DNA of 64,000 nucleotides from Natrinema ejinorense (GTDB taxonomy: Archaea; Halobacteriota; Halobacteria; Halobacteriales; Natrialbaceae): positions 3,782,001 to 3,846,000 of the forward strand of contig NZ_NXNI01000001.1 of the NCBI RefSeq assembly GCF_002494345.1. Direction: 5' to 3'. The position numbers and the translations under genes were made by a program. Below, one piece after another: positions 7,790-15,269 of this stretch (the stretch's first letter is position 1; each line of letters starts with the position of its first letter). A model generated the notes under the pieces. That model ran no database searches, was not told the origin of the DNA, and saw nothing but the letters and a program-made list of their open reading frames with translations.

Positions 7790-8692
7790 TCACGGCTCGA
7801 GTCGTCGACCGGCGACTGCCACCTCAGTGGCGACGGCGGCCGTTACTGGGGGTCCGACGCGAGGCTCCGTCTCGGACGGTTCGGCAGCCGATGTGTTCGT
7901 CTCGGTCTCGGTTTCCCCCGTTCCGTCCGAATTTCGGACGCCGTCGGTGGTCGAATTCGCTCGCGGCTCGTCGATCGCATCCGTCGTATTTTCGTCGCCG
8001 GAATCAGTACCGTTCGCGGTCGTTTCGTCGGGATCGGTTGCCGTAGTTGTCTCGTTCGAATCGGTCGCGTTCGCAGTCGGATCGTTCGATTCGTTCGCCG
8101 ACCCCTCGGTTCCGTTCTCCGCCGCAGCGGTTTCGGCGTCGTCGGGCGCGGAGAGACCGAAGTGTTCCTCGAGCTCGGGGATGATTCTCTCTCCGACGGG
8201 TGACTGCCGTAACAGGTACACGAGCTGGTCCCACGGCAGGGTGATGATCATCCGGTCGGCCGTCCCGTGTCCGAACTCGATATCGGTCCACGGGCCCCGA
8301 AGCGTCGTCTCTTCGAACTCGACGTCGTCGAGGGTGATGGTCATCGTTTCGTTCGCCATCGACACTCTGTCGAAACACGTTCTCGCCGAGTGGATCTGCC
8401 CGGAGCCGATCTCTATCATGCCCGCCTCGGCGGTGGTGCCGTTACCGGTCGACGATACGACCGCCGACTCCGTGGTGAGGTTCGTCGCGTCCTGCTCGTA
8501 GGCGTTCATCGAGATGTTCTCGAGCTCCGTCGAAAAATCGAGACAGAACGGTTCAGGGGGTCCCTGCTCCTGCGCGACGGACGCGTTCGCTATCGATCCC
8601 GACTGCGAGGGACTGGCGTATACCCCTGCAGGAAGGCTCGCAGCGACGACGATACCGAGACAGAGGGTCAGGAGAGCGGATCGACTGATCAT
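7790..8692 (-). CDS. secreted Asn-X-Ser/Thr-rich protein of the DUF6230/DUF6114 cluster
   Basis: A 300-residue protein with an N-terminal Sec-type signal (ALLTLCLGIVVAASLPAGVYA, about residues 6-26). A folded domain of about 150 residues follows, with two cysteines (PFCLDF and ARTCFD). From about residue 180 there is a Thr/Asn/Glu/Asp-rich stretch with many N-glycosylation sequons (NGT, NES, NAT, NET, NTT, NST). The C-terminal 25 residues are mildly hydrophobic (VGPPVTAAVATEVAVAG) and could be an anchor. The glycosylated linker is typical of haloarchaeal surface proteins. It is transcribed in the same direction as the DUF6230 and DUF6114 genes, separated by 192 nt. No enzymatic motif is visible. 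Confidence 0.75.
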   Translation of the reverse strand: MISRSALLTLCLGIVVAASLPAGVYASPSQSGSIANASVAQEQGPPEPFCLDFSTELENISMNAYEQDATNLTTESAVVSSTGNGTTAEAGMIEIGSGQIHSARTCFDRVSMANETMTITLDDVEFEETTLRGPWTDIEFGHGTADRMIITLPWDQLVYLLRQSPVGERIIPELEEHFGLSAPDDAETAAAENGTEGSANESNDPTANATDSNETTTATDPDETTANGTDSGDENTTDAIDEPRANSTTDGVRNSDGTGETETETNTSAAEPSETEPRVGPPVTAAVATEVAVAGRRLEP

Positions 8693-8966
8693 GTTCGAGT
8701 ATGGTGTTTGCTAACAGAATGTCAGTCGTGTCAATATCTATTGCCGAGGGTATGTCCGGGATTTTATCCGAGACAGTCGTTCGACACCGAATTCGAGTCG
8801 GAACCCAGGACGGTCCCTCGGTCGATGTCGCCGCAAAAGCGTCGGGGCCGACGATACCGAGACAGAATTCGTCTCCGGACGTGAGTTCGAACACCGGCCC
8901 GGTGCAGGACACCGTTGCCCGTCGTCGCTGCGGATCGATCCACACGCAACGCCGCGCGCCGCGTCC

Positions 8967-9962
8967 TCAGTTGACGACCGTGTGCTCGAGCGTCCCGATC
9001 CCCTCGATTTCGAGTGCGACGGTGTCGCCGGCCTCGAGCCACTGGCCCAGTTCCAATCCACAGCCCTCGCCGACGGTACCGCTGCCGATGACGTCGCCGG
9101 GGTGGAGGGTCTCGGACTGGGAAATATGCTCGATGATCTCGGCGAAGGAGTGGTACATCTCGTCGACGGTACCCTCCGACCAGACCTCGCCGTCGATCCG
9201 GGCGGTCATCGGTGCGGCGAGGACGTCGATGTCCTCGCGGGGGACGACGTAGGGTCCGAGCCCGTTCGCGAAGTCCTTGCCCTTCGCGGGACCGAGCCGC
9301 CCCTCCATCTCCTCGCCCTGGATGTCGCGGGCGCTGAAGTCGTTGAAGACGGTGTAGCCGGCGATGTGTTCCGCGGCCTCCTCGGCGGGGATGTCCCGGC
9401 CGCGCCTCCCGATGACGGCCGCGATCTCGAGTTCGTAGTCCATGATCTCCGAGTAGTCGGGCCACTGGATCGTCTCGCCGGGCGCGACCACGCTGTCGGC
9501 GTTGCCCTTGTAGTAGACCGGCAGGTCGTACCAGACGTCCGCGATCTCGCCGTCCATACTGTTCTGAACGTGTTCCTCGATGGCCATACAGTCCCGCATG
9601 GAGTTGGGCCGTGGCAGCGGCGCGCACAGCCGGTACTCGCCGGGTTCGTACCGAAGCTTCGCGCCGCCGGGCCCGCGTTCGGCGTCCGTCTCGGCCGCGT
9701 ACTCGAGGGCCTCGCGTGCATCCGCGATCGCCCGGTCGCCCCGCTCGAGGAAAGCGATCATCTCCGGCGGGACGTGGGCCCGGGCGAGGTCGGCCGGCGC
9801 GGGTTCGCCCTCGGCCTCGAGAGCCGCGCCGTAGGCGGCGGTGAGGTCCACGAGGGTCGCGTCGCCCGCGCCAGCGTCGTCGGATTCGGTCGACTCGTCG
9901 ACGGCTCCGATCCGTTCGACGGGACCGATCGGGGTGTCGACTTCGAAGGTGGCGAGTTTCAT
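8967..9962 (-). CDS. fumarylacetoacetate hydrolase (FAH) family protein
   Basis: A 331-residue FAH-fold enzyme. Residues around 120-300 hold the family signatures: PNSMRDCMAIEEHV, DYELEIAAVIGRRGRDIP with metal-binding acidic residues, GYTVFNDFSARDIQ, and LHPGDVIGSGTVGEGCG. Members hydrolyse C-C bonds or hydrate 2-oxo acids in degradation of aromatics, tyrosine or sugars; the substrate here is not evident. Its start overlaps the stop of the upstream cyclase-family gene as ATGA, so the two form an operon for catabolism of one substrate. Confidence 0.92.
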   Translation of the reverse strand: MKLATFEVDTPIGPVERIGAVDESTESDDAGAGDATLVDLTAAYGAALEAEGEPAPADLARAHVPPEMIAFLERGDRAIADAREALEYAAETDAERGPGGAKLRYEPGEYRLCAPLPRPNSMRDCMAIEEHVQNSMDGEIADVWYDLPVYYKGNADSVVAPGETIQWPDYSEIMDYELEIAAVIGRRGRDIPAEEAAEHIAGYTVFNDFSARDIQGEEMEGRLGPAKGKDFANGLGPYVVPREDIDVLAAPMTARIDGEVWSEGTVDEMYHSFAEIIEHISQSETLHPGDVIGSGTVGEGCGLELGQWLEAGDTVALEIEGIGTLEHTVVN

Positions 9963-10786
9963 GTGCTACTCCCACCTGTTTCGTCGCCAGCAATAAAGGC
10001 AACCGGCCGCACCCATCCCGCGCTCCCGTCTTCGATCGAAATCGGGAACGCGACCAGCGGGATGTCGGTCTCGCGGGGCAGCGCGTCGAGGTTCGCCATC
10101 TTCTCGATCTGGCAGTACTCGACCTCCCGGCCCGCGACGTGGGCCGGCCACAACTCGTCTTCCTCGCCCGACTCGAGGTAGCGTTCGGCCATCGTGGCGA
10201 AGGGCTTGTCGAAGCCGTAGGCGTCCGTGCCGATCACCTTCACCCCTCGCTCGACGAGGAATTTCGTCCCCTCGGCGCTCATGCCGGGGAACTGCGTGAG
10301 ATAGTCGGGCTGGCCCCACAACTCGTCCGCCCCGGTCTGAATCAGGACGATCTCGCCCGGCGAGAGTTCGTGAGCCAGTTCGTCGAGAGCGTCCTCGAGG
10401 TCGGCAGCCGAGATCTCCTCGCCGGGATCCATCCACCGGAAATCGAGCACGACCGCGTTCCCGCGACACCACTCGAGGGGAATCTCGTCGATCGTCTTCG
10501 CCGGCTCGCCGTCGACCTCGGGCCCGTAGTGCCAGGGCGCGTCCATGTGGGTACCCGCGTGGGGGATCACCTCGAGGTCCTCCCACGCGAGCCCCATTCG
10601 GTCGGGGAAGTCCTCGGGCTCGACGTCGTACCCCTGTTCCTGAAGGGTCTCGGCGAGCCGCGCGGCCCCCGCCTCGTGGTCGAACGCGTCGATCTTCGGC
10701 GGCGTGGGCTCGCTCGCGACGCCGTCCTCGAGTCCGATACTCAGGTCGATCAGCGTGGCATCGTCGGCTGTCACCAAGCCTCGCAT
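9959..10786 (-). CDS. cyclase family protein (kynurenine-formamidase-like metal hydrolase)
   Basis: A 275-residue member of the cyclase/KynB family. The metal-binding signature is HAGTHMDAPWHY (about residues 75-86), with acidic and His residues later. The ATG at 10786 is preceded by the control region before the small membrane protein gene. Family members hydrolyse N-formylkynurenine, isatin or cyclic amides; the tandem FAH partner suggests an aromatic or lactone catabolic step. The substrate cannot be assigned. The gene overlaps its partner by 4 nt. Confidence 0.9.
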   Translation of the reverse strand: MRGLVTADDATLIDLSIGLEDGVASEPTPPKIDAFDHEAGAARLAETLQEQGYDVEPEDFPDRMGLAWEDLEVIPHAGTHMDAPWHYGPEVDGEPAKTIDEIPLEWCRGNAVVLDFRWMDPGEEISAADLEDALDELAHELSPGEIVLIQTGADELWGQPDYLTQFPGMSAEGTKFLVERGVKVIGTDAYGFDKPFATMAERYLESGEEDELWPAHVAGREVEYCQIEKMANLDALPRETDIPLVAFPISIEDGSAGWVRPVAFIAGDETGGSST

Positions 10787-10925
10787 AGTGGCCACGATTC
10801 GAGGGAGCCATGTAAGCGTGACTGCACCGGCCGTCCGCGATTTCGCGCCGTTTCGAGCGGTCGGCCATATCGAACCGGTACCGAGAAACGCAATCGGTAT
10901 CCGATTCGTGGCAACGTTCTGAACT

Positions 10926-11105
10926 ATGAGCGAACCGGTTGATTCGTGGGTCGTGTTGCTAACTGCGGGAATGGCGCTTACCGTCGTCGGCACGCTGGCA
11001 ATGGACTCGGTCGCGTGGTTCGTCCAGTACGCCGTCCTTGGACTGGGACTTCTCCTCTCGATCTTCGCAGCGGTTCGAGCGGCCGCGAGTTTCCCGTCCA
11101 ACTGA
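10926..11105 (+). CDS. 59-residue two-helix membrane protein
   Basis: A small frame starting ATG at 10926 and ending TGA at 11105. It encodes MSEPVDSWVVLLTAGMALT, a hydrophobic stretch with two likely membrane spans (about residues 8-25 and 31-52), and a short tail. Composition is normal for a haloarchaeal membrane protein and third positions are GC-rich. It lies between the cyclase gene (divergent) and the geranylgeranyl reductase gene (same direction). I do not recognise a family. Confidence 0.65.
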   Translation: MSEPVDSWVVLLTAGMALTVVGTLAMDSVAWFVQYAVLGLGLLLSIFAAVRAAASFPSN

Positions 11106-11196
11106 ACCCCGACGCCACCGACGGCGGGCCGCATCCGACACCGTTCTCGAACGCGTCTCGAGAACCTATTTATCGTCCGCCGTGAACGTGACGAGC

Positions 11197-12288
11197 ATGT
11201 ACGATTTCGTCGTCGTCGGCGTCGGCCCACCGGGGGCGCGCTTCGCCCGCCGGGCCGCCGAGGAGGGCTACGACGTGCTCGCCCTCGAGAAGGGGCAGAT
11301 CGGGGACCCGCTGGCCTGTTCGGGCCACGTGAGTACGGACATCTGGAACTTCACCGGCGAGGGTGCCCGGGAGGAACTCTTTCAGAACGAGATCTACGGC
11401 GCGCGATTCCACGTCGGCGGCCCCGACAGCGACGCCTATCGCTTCTACAAGCGCGAGGTCGCCTCGAACGTCATCGATCGCGTGGGACTGGACCGCCACC
11501 TCGCGGCGCTGGCTCGCGAGGCCGGCGCGGACGTCCGGGAGGAACATACGGTCACGGGTGTCACTGAACACCGCGACCGCGTCGACGTCGTCGCCAGCGG
11601 TCCCGACGGCACCGTCGAGTTCGAGGCGAAGATGCTCGCCGGCTGTGACGGGCCGCGCTCGAGAGTTCGGGACGAACTCGAGCTTCCCCAGCCCGAGGAA
11701 CTGCTCCACGGCGTGCTCGCCTTTTCCGAGGAGGACGACCACGAGGATTTCGTCGACGTTCACCTCACGCCGCCGACGTTCTTCGCGTGGCGGATCCCCC
11801 GCGGCGAGGCCGGCGTCGAGTACGGGCTCGCGGCTCCCCCCGGCGTACAGGTGACCAAACACTTCGAAGAACTGATCGACGGCTACGAGATCGACGTCTC
11901 CCACCGCTGCTCGGGGGCGATCCCGATCGGCCCGCCGGACCGGGTGACGACCCGTCGGGCCTTCCTCATCGGCGACGCGGCCGCCCAGACCAAGCCCTTC
12001 ACCGGCGGCGGCATTCTCTACGGGATGACCAGCGCCGACCACGCAGCCCGCGAGATCGATCCGGACCGTCCGACCACGCTCGCGGCCTACGAACGCGCCT
12101 GGCGGGACGACCTGACGCGCGAGCAGGAACTCGGCCAGTGGATTCGACGCGCCTACTCGCTGCCCGAGCCGATCCAGCGGATCGGGCTGCGAGCGCTGTC
12201 GGGGGAAATCGGCGTCCACATGGACCGACCGACGTCGCTGGTCTCGCCGACCCACCTGAAAGCGATGGTCTCGCGGCTGCGCGGGTAG
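11197..12288 (+). CDS. geranylgeranyl reductase family flavoprotein
   Basis: A 363-residue FAD-dependent enzyme. The N-terminal dinucleotide fold is MYDFVVVGVGPPGARFARRA; CSGHVS follows and GDAAAQTKPFTGGGILYGM binds FAD near residues 255-275. This family saturates geranylgeranyl chains of archaeal membrane lipids or quinones, or acts as a related oxidoreductase. The ATG at 11197 is preceded by a tatttat box 25-30 nt upstream, which favours it over a GTG at 11182. The MATE transporter gene follows. Confidence 0.9.
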   Translation: MYDFVVVGVGPPGARFARRAAEEGYDVLALEKGQIGDPLACSGHVSTDIWNFTGEGAREELFQNEIYGARFHVGGPDSDAYRFYKREVASNVIDRVGLDRHLAALAREAGADVREEHTVTGVTEHRDRVDVVASGPDGTVEFEAKMLAGCDGPRSRVRDELELPQPEELLHGVLAFSEEDDHEDFVDVHLTPPTFFAWRIPRGEAGVEYGLAAPPGVQVTKHFEELIDGYEIDVSHRCSGAIPIGPPDRVTTRRAFLIGDAAAQTKPFTGGGILYGMTSADHAAREIDPDRPTTLAAYERAWRDDLTREQELGQWIRRAYSLPEPIQRIGLRALSGEIGVHMDRPTSLVSPTHLKAMVSRLRG

Positions 12289-12381
12289 GGTCCTCGAAGG
12301 CTCCACACTGGGGAGTCGGAATGCCAATCTCGAGTGCCGGAGCCGACAGACCGAAGGCGTCGGTCACGCAACGGGGGAGCG

Positions 12382-13818
12382 ATGACGGGCCAGCAGTGGC
12401 GGGCGACAGCGCTCGCGTTCGTCGCCGGGGCGCTCGAGCGGATCGGTATCATCGACGGGGAGCGCTTTCGCCCGACGATGGAACTGGCCTGGCCCCGGAT
12501 CGTCACCGGCTTTGCGATCATGTCCGAGCAGACGGCCGACCTCGCGATGGTCGGGGCCGCCGTCGGGACGGCCGGCACGGCGGGGCTGGCCTTCGCGCTC
12601 GGGTACTGGCAGATCGTGACGCTGCTCGGCCTCGGGGTGGCAGGCGGGACGGTCACGCTCGTCTCGCAGAACTACGGCGGCGAGGCGACCGATCGCGCGT
12701 CGCTGGCCGTGACCCAGAGCGTCGTACTCGCGACCGCACTCGCGCTCCCGATCATGGGTCTCTTTCTCGCCGTCCCCGACCCCTTGATCGGGCTGCTCGG
12801 TGCCGGTCCGGACGCGCTCCGTCACGGCAGCGTGTACCTCGTCTACGTCGCACCGGCCGTAGTCTTCGAACTCCTCAATCTCATCGCCAGTCGCACCTAC
12901 ACCGGCGTCGGCGACACGTTCACCGAAATGGTCGCCCGCGCCGGCGGCGCGGCTCTCAACGTCGTCCTCAGCGGTGCGCTTATCTTCGGCTTCGGGCTGG
13001 GCGCTGCCGGGGCGGCGATCGGGACGACCCTCGCGAGCGGGTTCGTGACGCTCGTCCTCGCGTGGGGGATGCTCGGCCGGACGTACGGACGGCTCGGCAT
13101 GGAGCCGAGCCCCGTCCCGATCGCCCGAGACGGGCCGTGGCTCGAGCCGACGCTGTTGTATCAGTTGATCGAGATTTCGCTGCCGGAGATCGGTCGCCGG
13201 CTCGCACAGGGAGCGGTCGTCTTCCCGCTGCTGTGGATCGCTGCCTCCTTCGGCCCCGTCGTCGTCACCGCACTCGAGGTCGGCCGACGGGTGCGGGCTC
13301 TGATCAACAGCGTCAACTGGGGGCTGTCGCTGGCCTCGAGTTCGCTCGTCGGGCAGCACCTCGGTGCGGGCGATGAGGACGAGGCGGGCGCGTACGGCGC
13401 GGCGATCATCCGGCTCTCGGCCGTCCTCTACACGGGCGTGACCGTTCTGGTCGTCGTCTTCGCGCGGCCGATCGCGGGGGTGTTCGTCGCCGGCTCCGCG
13501 GAGATCGTACAGGCCGCCGTCTTCGTCGCCGTGGGTGCCGTCAGTTCGATCGGGTACGGAATCGACGGGGCCGCCGCGGGAGCCCTGTTGGGCGCGGGTG
13601 ACACGCGCTGGCCGTTCGTCGCCTCCCTGCTCGGTCGCTACGCCTTCGCCCTCCCGGCAGCCGCGCTCGGGCTGGTCACGCCGCTCGGGGTCGGCGGCCT
13701 CTATCTGGCGCTCTTCCTCGAGACGGCCGTGCCGGGCGGCATCAATTACTGGCTGTTCCGAAACGGCCGATGGAAGGCCGTGAGTCGGCGGTATCGGCCG
13801 TCCACGGAGCCGGGCTAA
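12382..13818 (+). CDS. MATE family efflux transporter
   Basis: A 478-residue protein with about twelve transmembrane helices in two MatE repeats, for example LAMVGAAVGTAGTAGLAFALG in the first half and GALLGAGDTRWPFVASLLGR in the second. MATE proteins export organic cations or drugs using Na+ or H+. I start at the ATG at 12382, which has a gggggag purine run just upstream; an in-frame GTG at 12334 would add 16 mostly basic residues. It follows the reductase gene by about 90 nt. Confidence 0.92.
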   Translation: MTGQQWRATALAFVAGALERIGIIDGERFRPTMELAWPRIVTGFAIMSEQTADLAMVGAAVGTAGTAGLAFALGYWQIVTLLGLGVAGGTVTLVSQNYGGEATDRASLAVTQSVVLATALALPIMGLFLAVPDPLIGLLGAGPDALRHGSVYLVYVAPAVVFELLNLIASRTYTGVGDTFTEMVARAGGAALNVVLSGALIFGFGLGAAGAAIGTTLASGFVTLVLAWGMLGRTYGRLGMEPSPVPIARDGPWLEPTLLYQLIEISLPEIGRRLAQGAVVFPLLWIAASFGPVVVTALEVGRRVRALINSVNWGLSLASSSLVGQHLGAGDEDEAGAYGAAIIRLSAVLYTGVTVLVVVFARPIAGVFVAGSAEIVQAAVFVAVGAVSSIGYGIDGAAAGALLGAGDTRWPFVASLLGRYAFALPAAALGLVTPLGVGGLYLALFLETAVPGGINYWLFRNGRWKAVSRRYRPSTEPG

Positions 13819-13900
13819 CTCCACCCGAGCCGGGCGGATCCGAGCCGGCATACCCCCGGCCAAGGACTATACCCTCCGCCGGTGTCCGTTTCCGCGCATT

Positions 13901-14107
13901 ATGAGCGAAACTGCTAAAGTCATCAAACTGGTCGGCAACTCGACCGAATCCTGAGAAGACGCCGCACAGAGCGCGCTCGACGACGCCGACGAGACGCTCG
14001 AGGGGATCACCGGAATCGAAATCGAGTCCCAGACGGCGGACGTTCAGGACGGGCAGATCGAGGCGTACACGACGACGATCCACGTCTCGTTCGGACTCCA
14101 GCGCTGA
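13901..14107 (+). pseudogene. dodecin family gene interrupted by an in-frame TGA
   Basis: The frame encodes a 68-residue dodecin: MSETAKVIKLVGNSTES, a stop codon TGA at 13952-13954, then EDAAQSALDDADETLEGITG and onward to FGLQR. Dodecins form dodecamers that store flavins. At the stop position relatives often have Trp (SWEDA), so one TGG-to-TGA change explains the break. The rest of the frame is intact and a TATA-like box (ctatacc near 13867) lies at leaderless spacing, so the lesion is recent, a sequencing error, or read through. The IS insertion lies 15 nt after the final stop. Confidence 0.8.
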
Positions 14108-14114
14108 CGGGACC

Positions 14115-14122
14115 TCGAGACG
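14115..14122. repeat. target-site duplication, left copy
   Basis: The 8-bp sequence tcgagacg directly flanks the left end of the IS element and recurs at 14868-14875 at the right end. An 8-bp duplication is typical of IS6-family transposition. Confidence 0.85.
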
Positions 14123-14136
14123 GGCACTGTCTAGTT
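14123..14136. repeat. left terminal inverted repeat of the IS element
   Basis: The sequence ggcactgtctagtt is the exact reverse complement of 14854-14867. The transposase stop codon lies inside it. Confidence 0.9.
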
Positions 14137-14838
14137 CTGGATCACCTCGACTGGCGCTTTTCCATCGAGAGCTTGATGCGGTCTTTGGTGGTTGTAGTAA
14201 TGCACGAACTGTTCAAGCCACTCTCGGACGCTTGACCGACTGCCCACCCATGAATTATGGAACCGGTCGATGCGCATTTTGAGGGTATGAAACCACTTTT
14301 CGATGAGGTTTCGGTCGGTATAGTTGACCCGACCGCTCAGTCCGACTCGGGAAAGGGCAGTCCGATAGCCAAATTGATCGACGAGAAACTCAGCCTCGGA
14401 GAGATCATGTTTCTCGCGGAGTTTCTGCAGAAACGCAGCCGCCGAATCGGTGCCATGTCGACTAAACAACGCAACGTCGAGAATTACTTTTGTCTCGATG
14501 TCTATTGCAGCATACAACCAAGACCACTCGCCGTTGATCTTGACAGCAGTTTCGTCGACAGCGACCCGCGACGGCGTCGCCGTCGGCGGGTCGCATCCAC
14601 TGTCAGACAGCCGATGAACCCAGTTCCAAACCGCTCCGTGAGAACGTTCAACGCCTAATTCAGCGAGAATCGTTGTTGTCTCCCGAAGCGAACAACCAGT
14701 CTGGTGGAGGCGGACGGCGAACGCCCTGACGGGCGTCGCCGTCCGCTCGTTCTCCCAAGATTCTTCTAAATCCGTCGCATAGCTCTCGCTGAGCAGGTCT
14801 GCGAGCATCTTAGCCAATTCACTCAACGACCTGCTCAT
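14131..14838 (-). CDS. IS6 family transposase
   Basis: A 235-residue DDE transposase. An N-terminal helix-turn-helix (about residues 45-75, GCSLRETTTILAELGVERSHG) is followed by the catalytic core: VDET supplies the first Asp, VDQFGY the second, and RNLIEKWFHTLKMR the Glu. The C terminus has YYNHQRPHQALDG, usual in this family. Length is standard. The open reading frame is unbroken and fills the element between its terminal repeats, so it should be active. Confidence 0.95.
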   Translation of the reverse strand: MSRSLSELAKMLADLLSESYATDLEESWENERTATPVRAFAVRLHQTGCSLRETTTILAELGVERSHGAVWNWVHRLSDSGCDPPTATPSRVAVDETAVKINGEWSWLYAAIDIETKVILDVALFSRHGTDSAAAFLQKLREKHDLSEAEFLVDQFGYRTALSRVGLSGRVNYTDRNLIEKWFHTLKMRIDRFHNSWVGSRSSVREWLEQFVHYYNHQRPHQALDGKAPVEVIQN

Positions 14839-14853
14839 TTCTCAAACTGACGC

Positions 14854-14867
14854 AACTAGACAGTGCC
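14854..14867. repeat. right terminal inverted repeat of the IS element
   Basis: The sequence aactagacagtgcc complements the left end perfectly. The second copy of the 8-bp target duplication (14868-14875) follows. Confidence 0.9.
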
Positions 14868-14983
14868 TCGAGACGGATCGTATCGCCGTTCTTCCACTAC
14901 AGGCGGTTCGAAACGCGAGTCACTCCGGTCCCCGGTCGTCCTCGTCGCGGACCGAACGGCGGATGGAGTCGGTAAAACGGGGG

Positions 14984-15256
14984 TCACGTGGTCGAGGCGG
15001 GCTCCGATTCGAGCAGCGGGATCCCGTTCGCTTCGAGGAAGCCGAACAGTCGAACGAAGGCGAGACCGAGGGCGATCGCACCGACGGCCGCGAGCGCGAT
15101 CACTGCGACGTCATCGGGCGCTCCCATCGATACCGCCAGCAGCGATGTGGTGAGCGAGAGGAGCGTGATGGTCGTCACCAACTGTAGCGTCGACTGACTC
15201 AGCGCGAACCATGTCGACCGAGAGACGTACCGATCCCGTTTTCGAGCGTAAACCAT
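14984..15256 (-). CDS. small two-helix membrane protein
   Basis: A 90-residue protein with a basic N terminus (MVYARKRDRYVSRSTW) and two hydrophobic spans (about residues 20-42 and 50-72), ending in a short acidic tail. It is on the same strand as, and just downstream of, the DUF389 gene (13 nt gap), so co-transcription is likely. I do not recognise a family; a small partner of the DUF389 membrane protein is conceivable. Confidence 0.65.
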   Translation of the reverse strand: MVYARKRDRYVSRSTWFALSQSTLQLVTTITLLSLTTSLLAVSMGAPDDVAVIALAAVGAIALGLAFVRLFGFLEANGIPLLESEPASTT

Positions 15257-15269
15257 ACGAAATAGTCAC

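Larger units (their letters stand above)
14123..14867 (-). mobile_element. IS6-family insertion sequence, 745 bp, complete
   Basis: The element has perfect 14-bp terminal inverted repeats (ggcactgtctagtt at 14123-14136 and its complement at 14854-14867) and is bounded by an 8-bp direct repeat, tcgagacg. It contains one intact transposase gene. Perfect ends and matching target duplications show a simple, probably recent insertion. It landed in the gap after the dodecin gene and interrupts no recognisable gene. Confidence 0.93.

Noticed and set aside
13952-13954. The dodecin TGA as a selenocysteine codon
   Set aside because: Relatives have Trp there, no SECIS-like element was recognised, and haloarchaea are not known to use selenocysteine.
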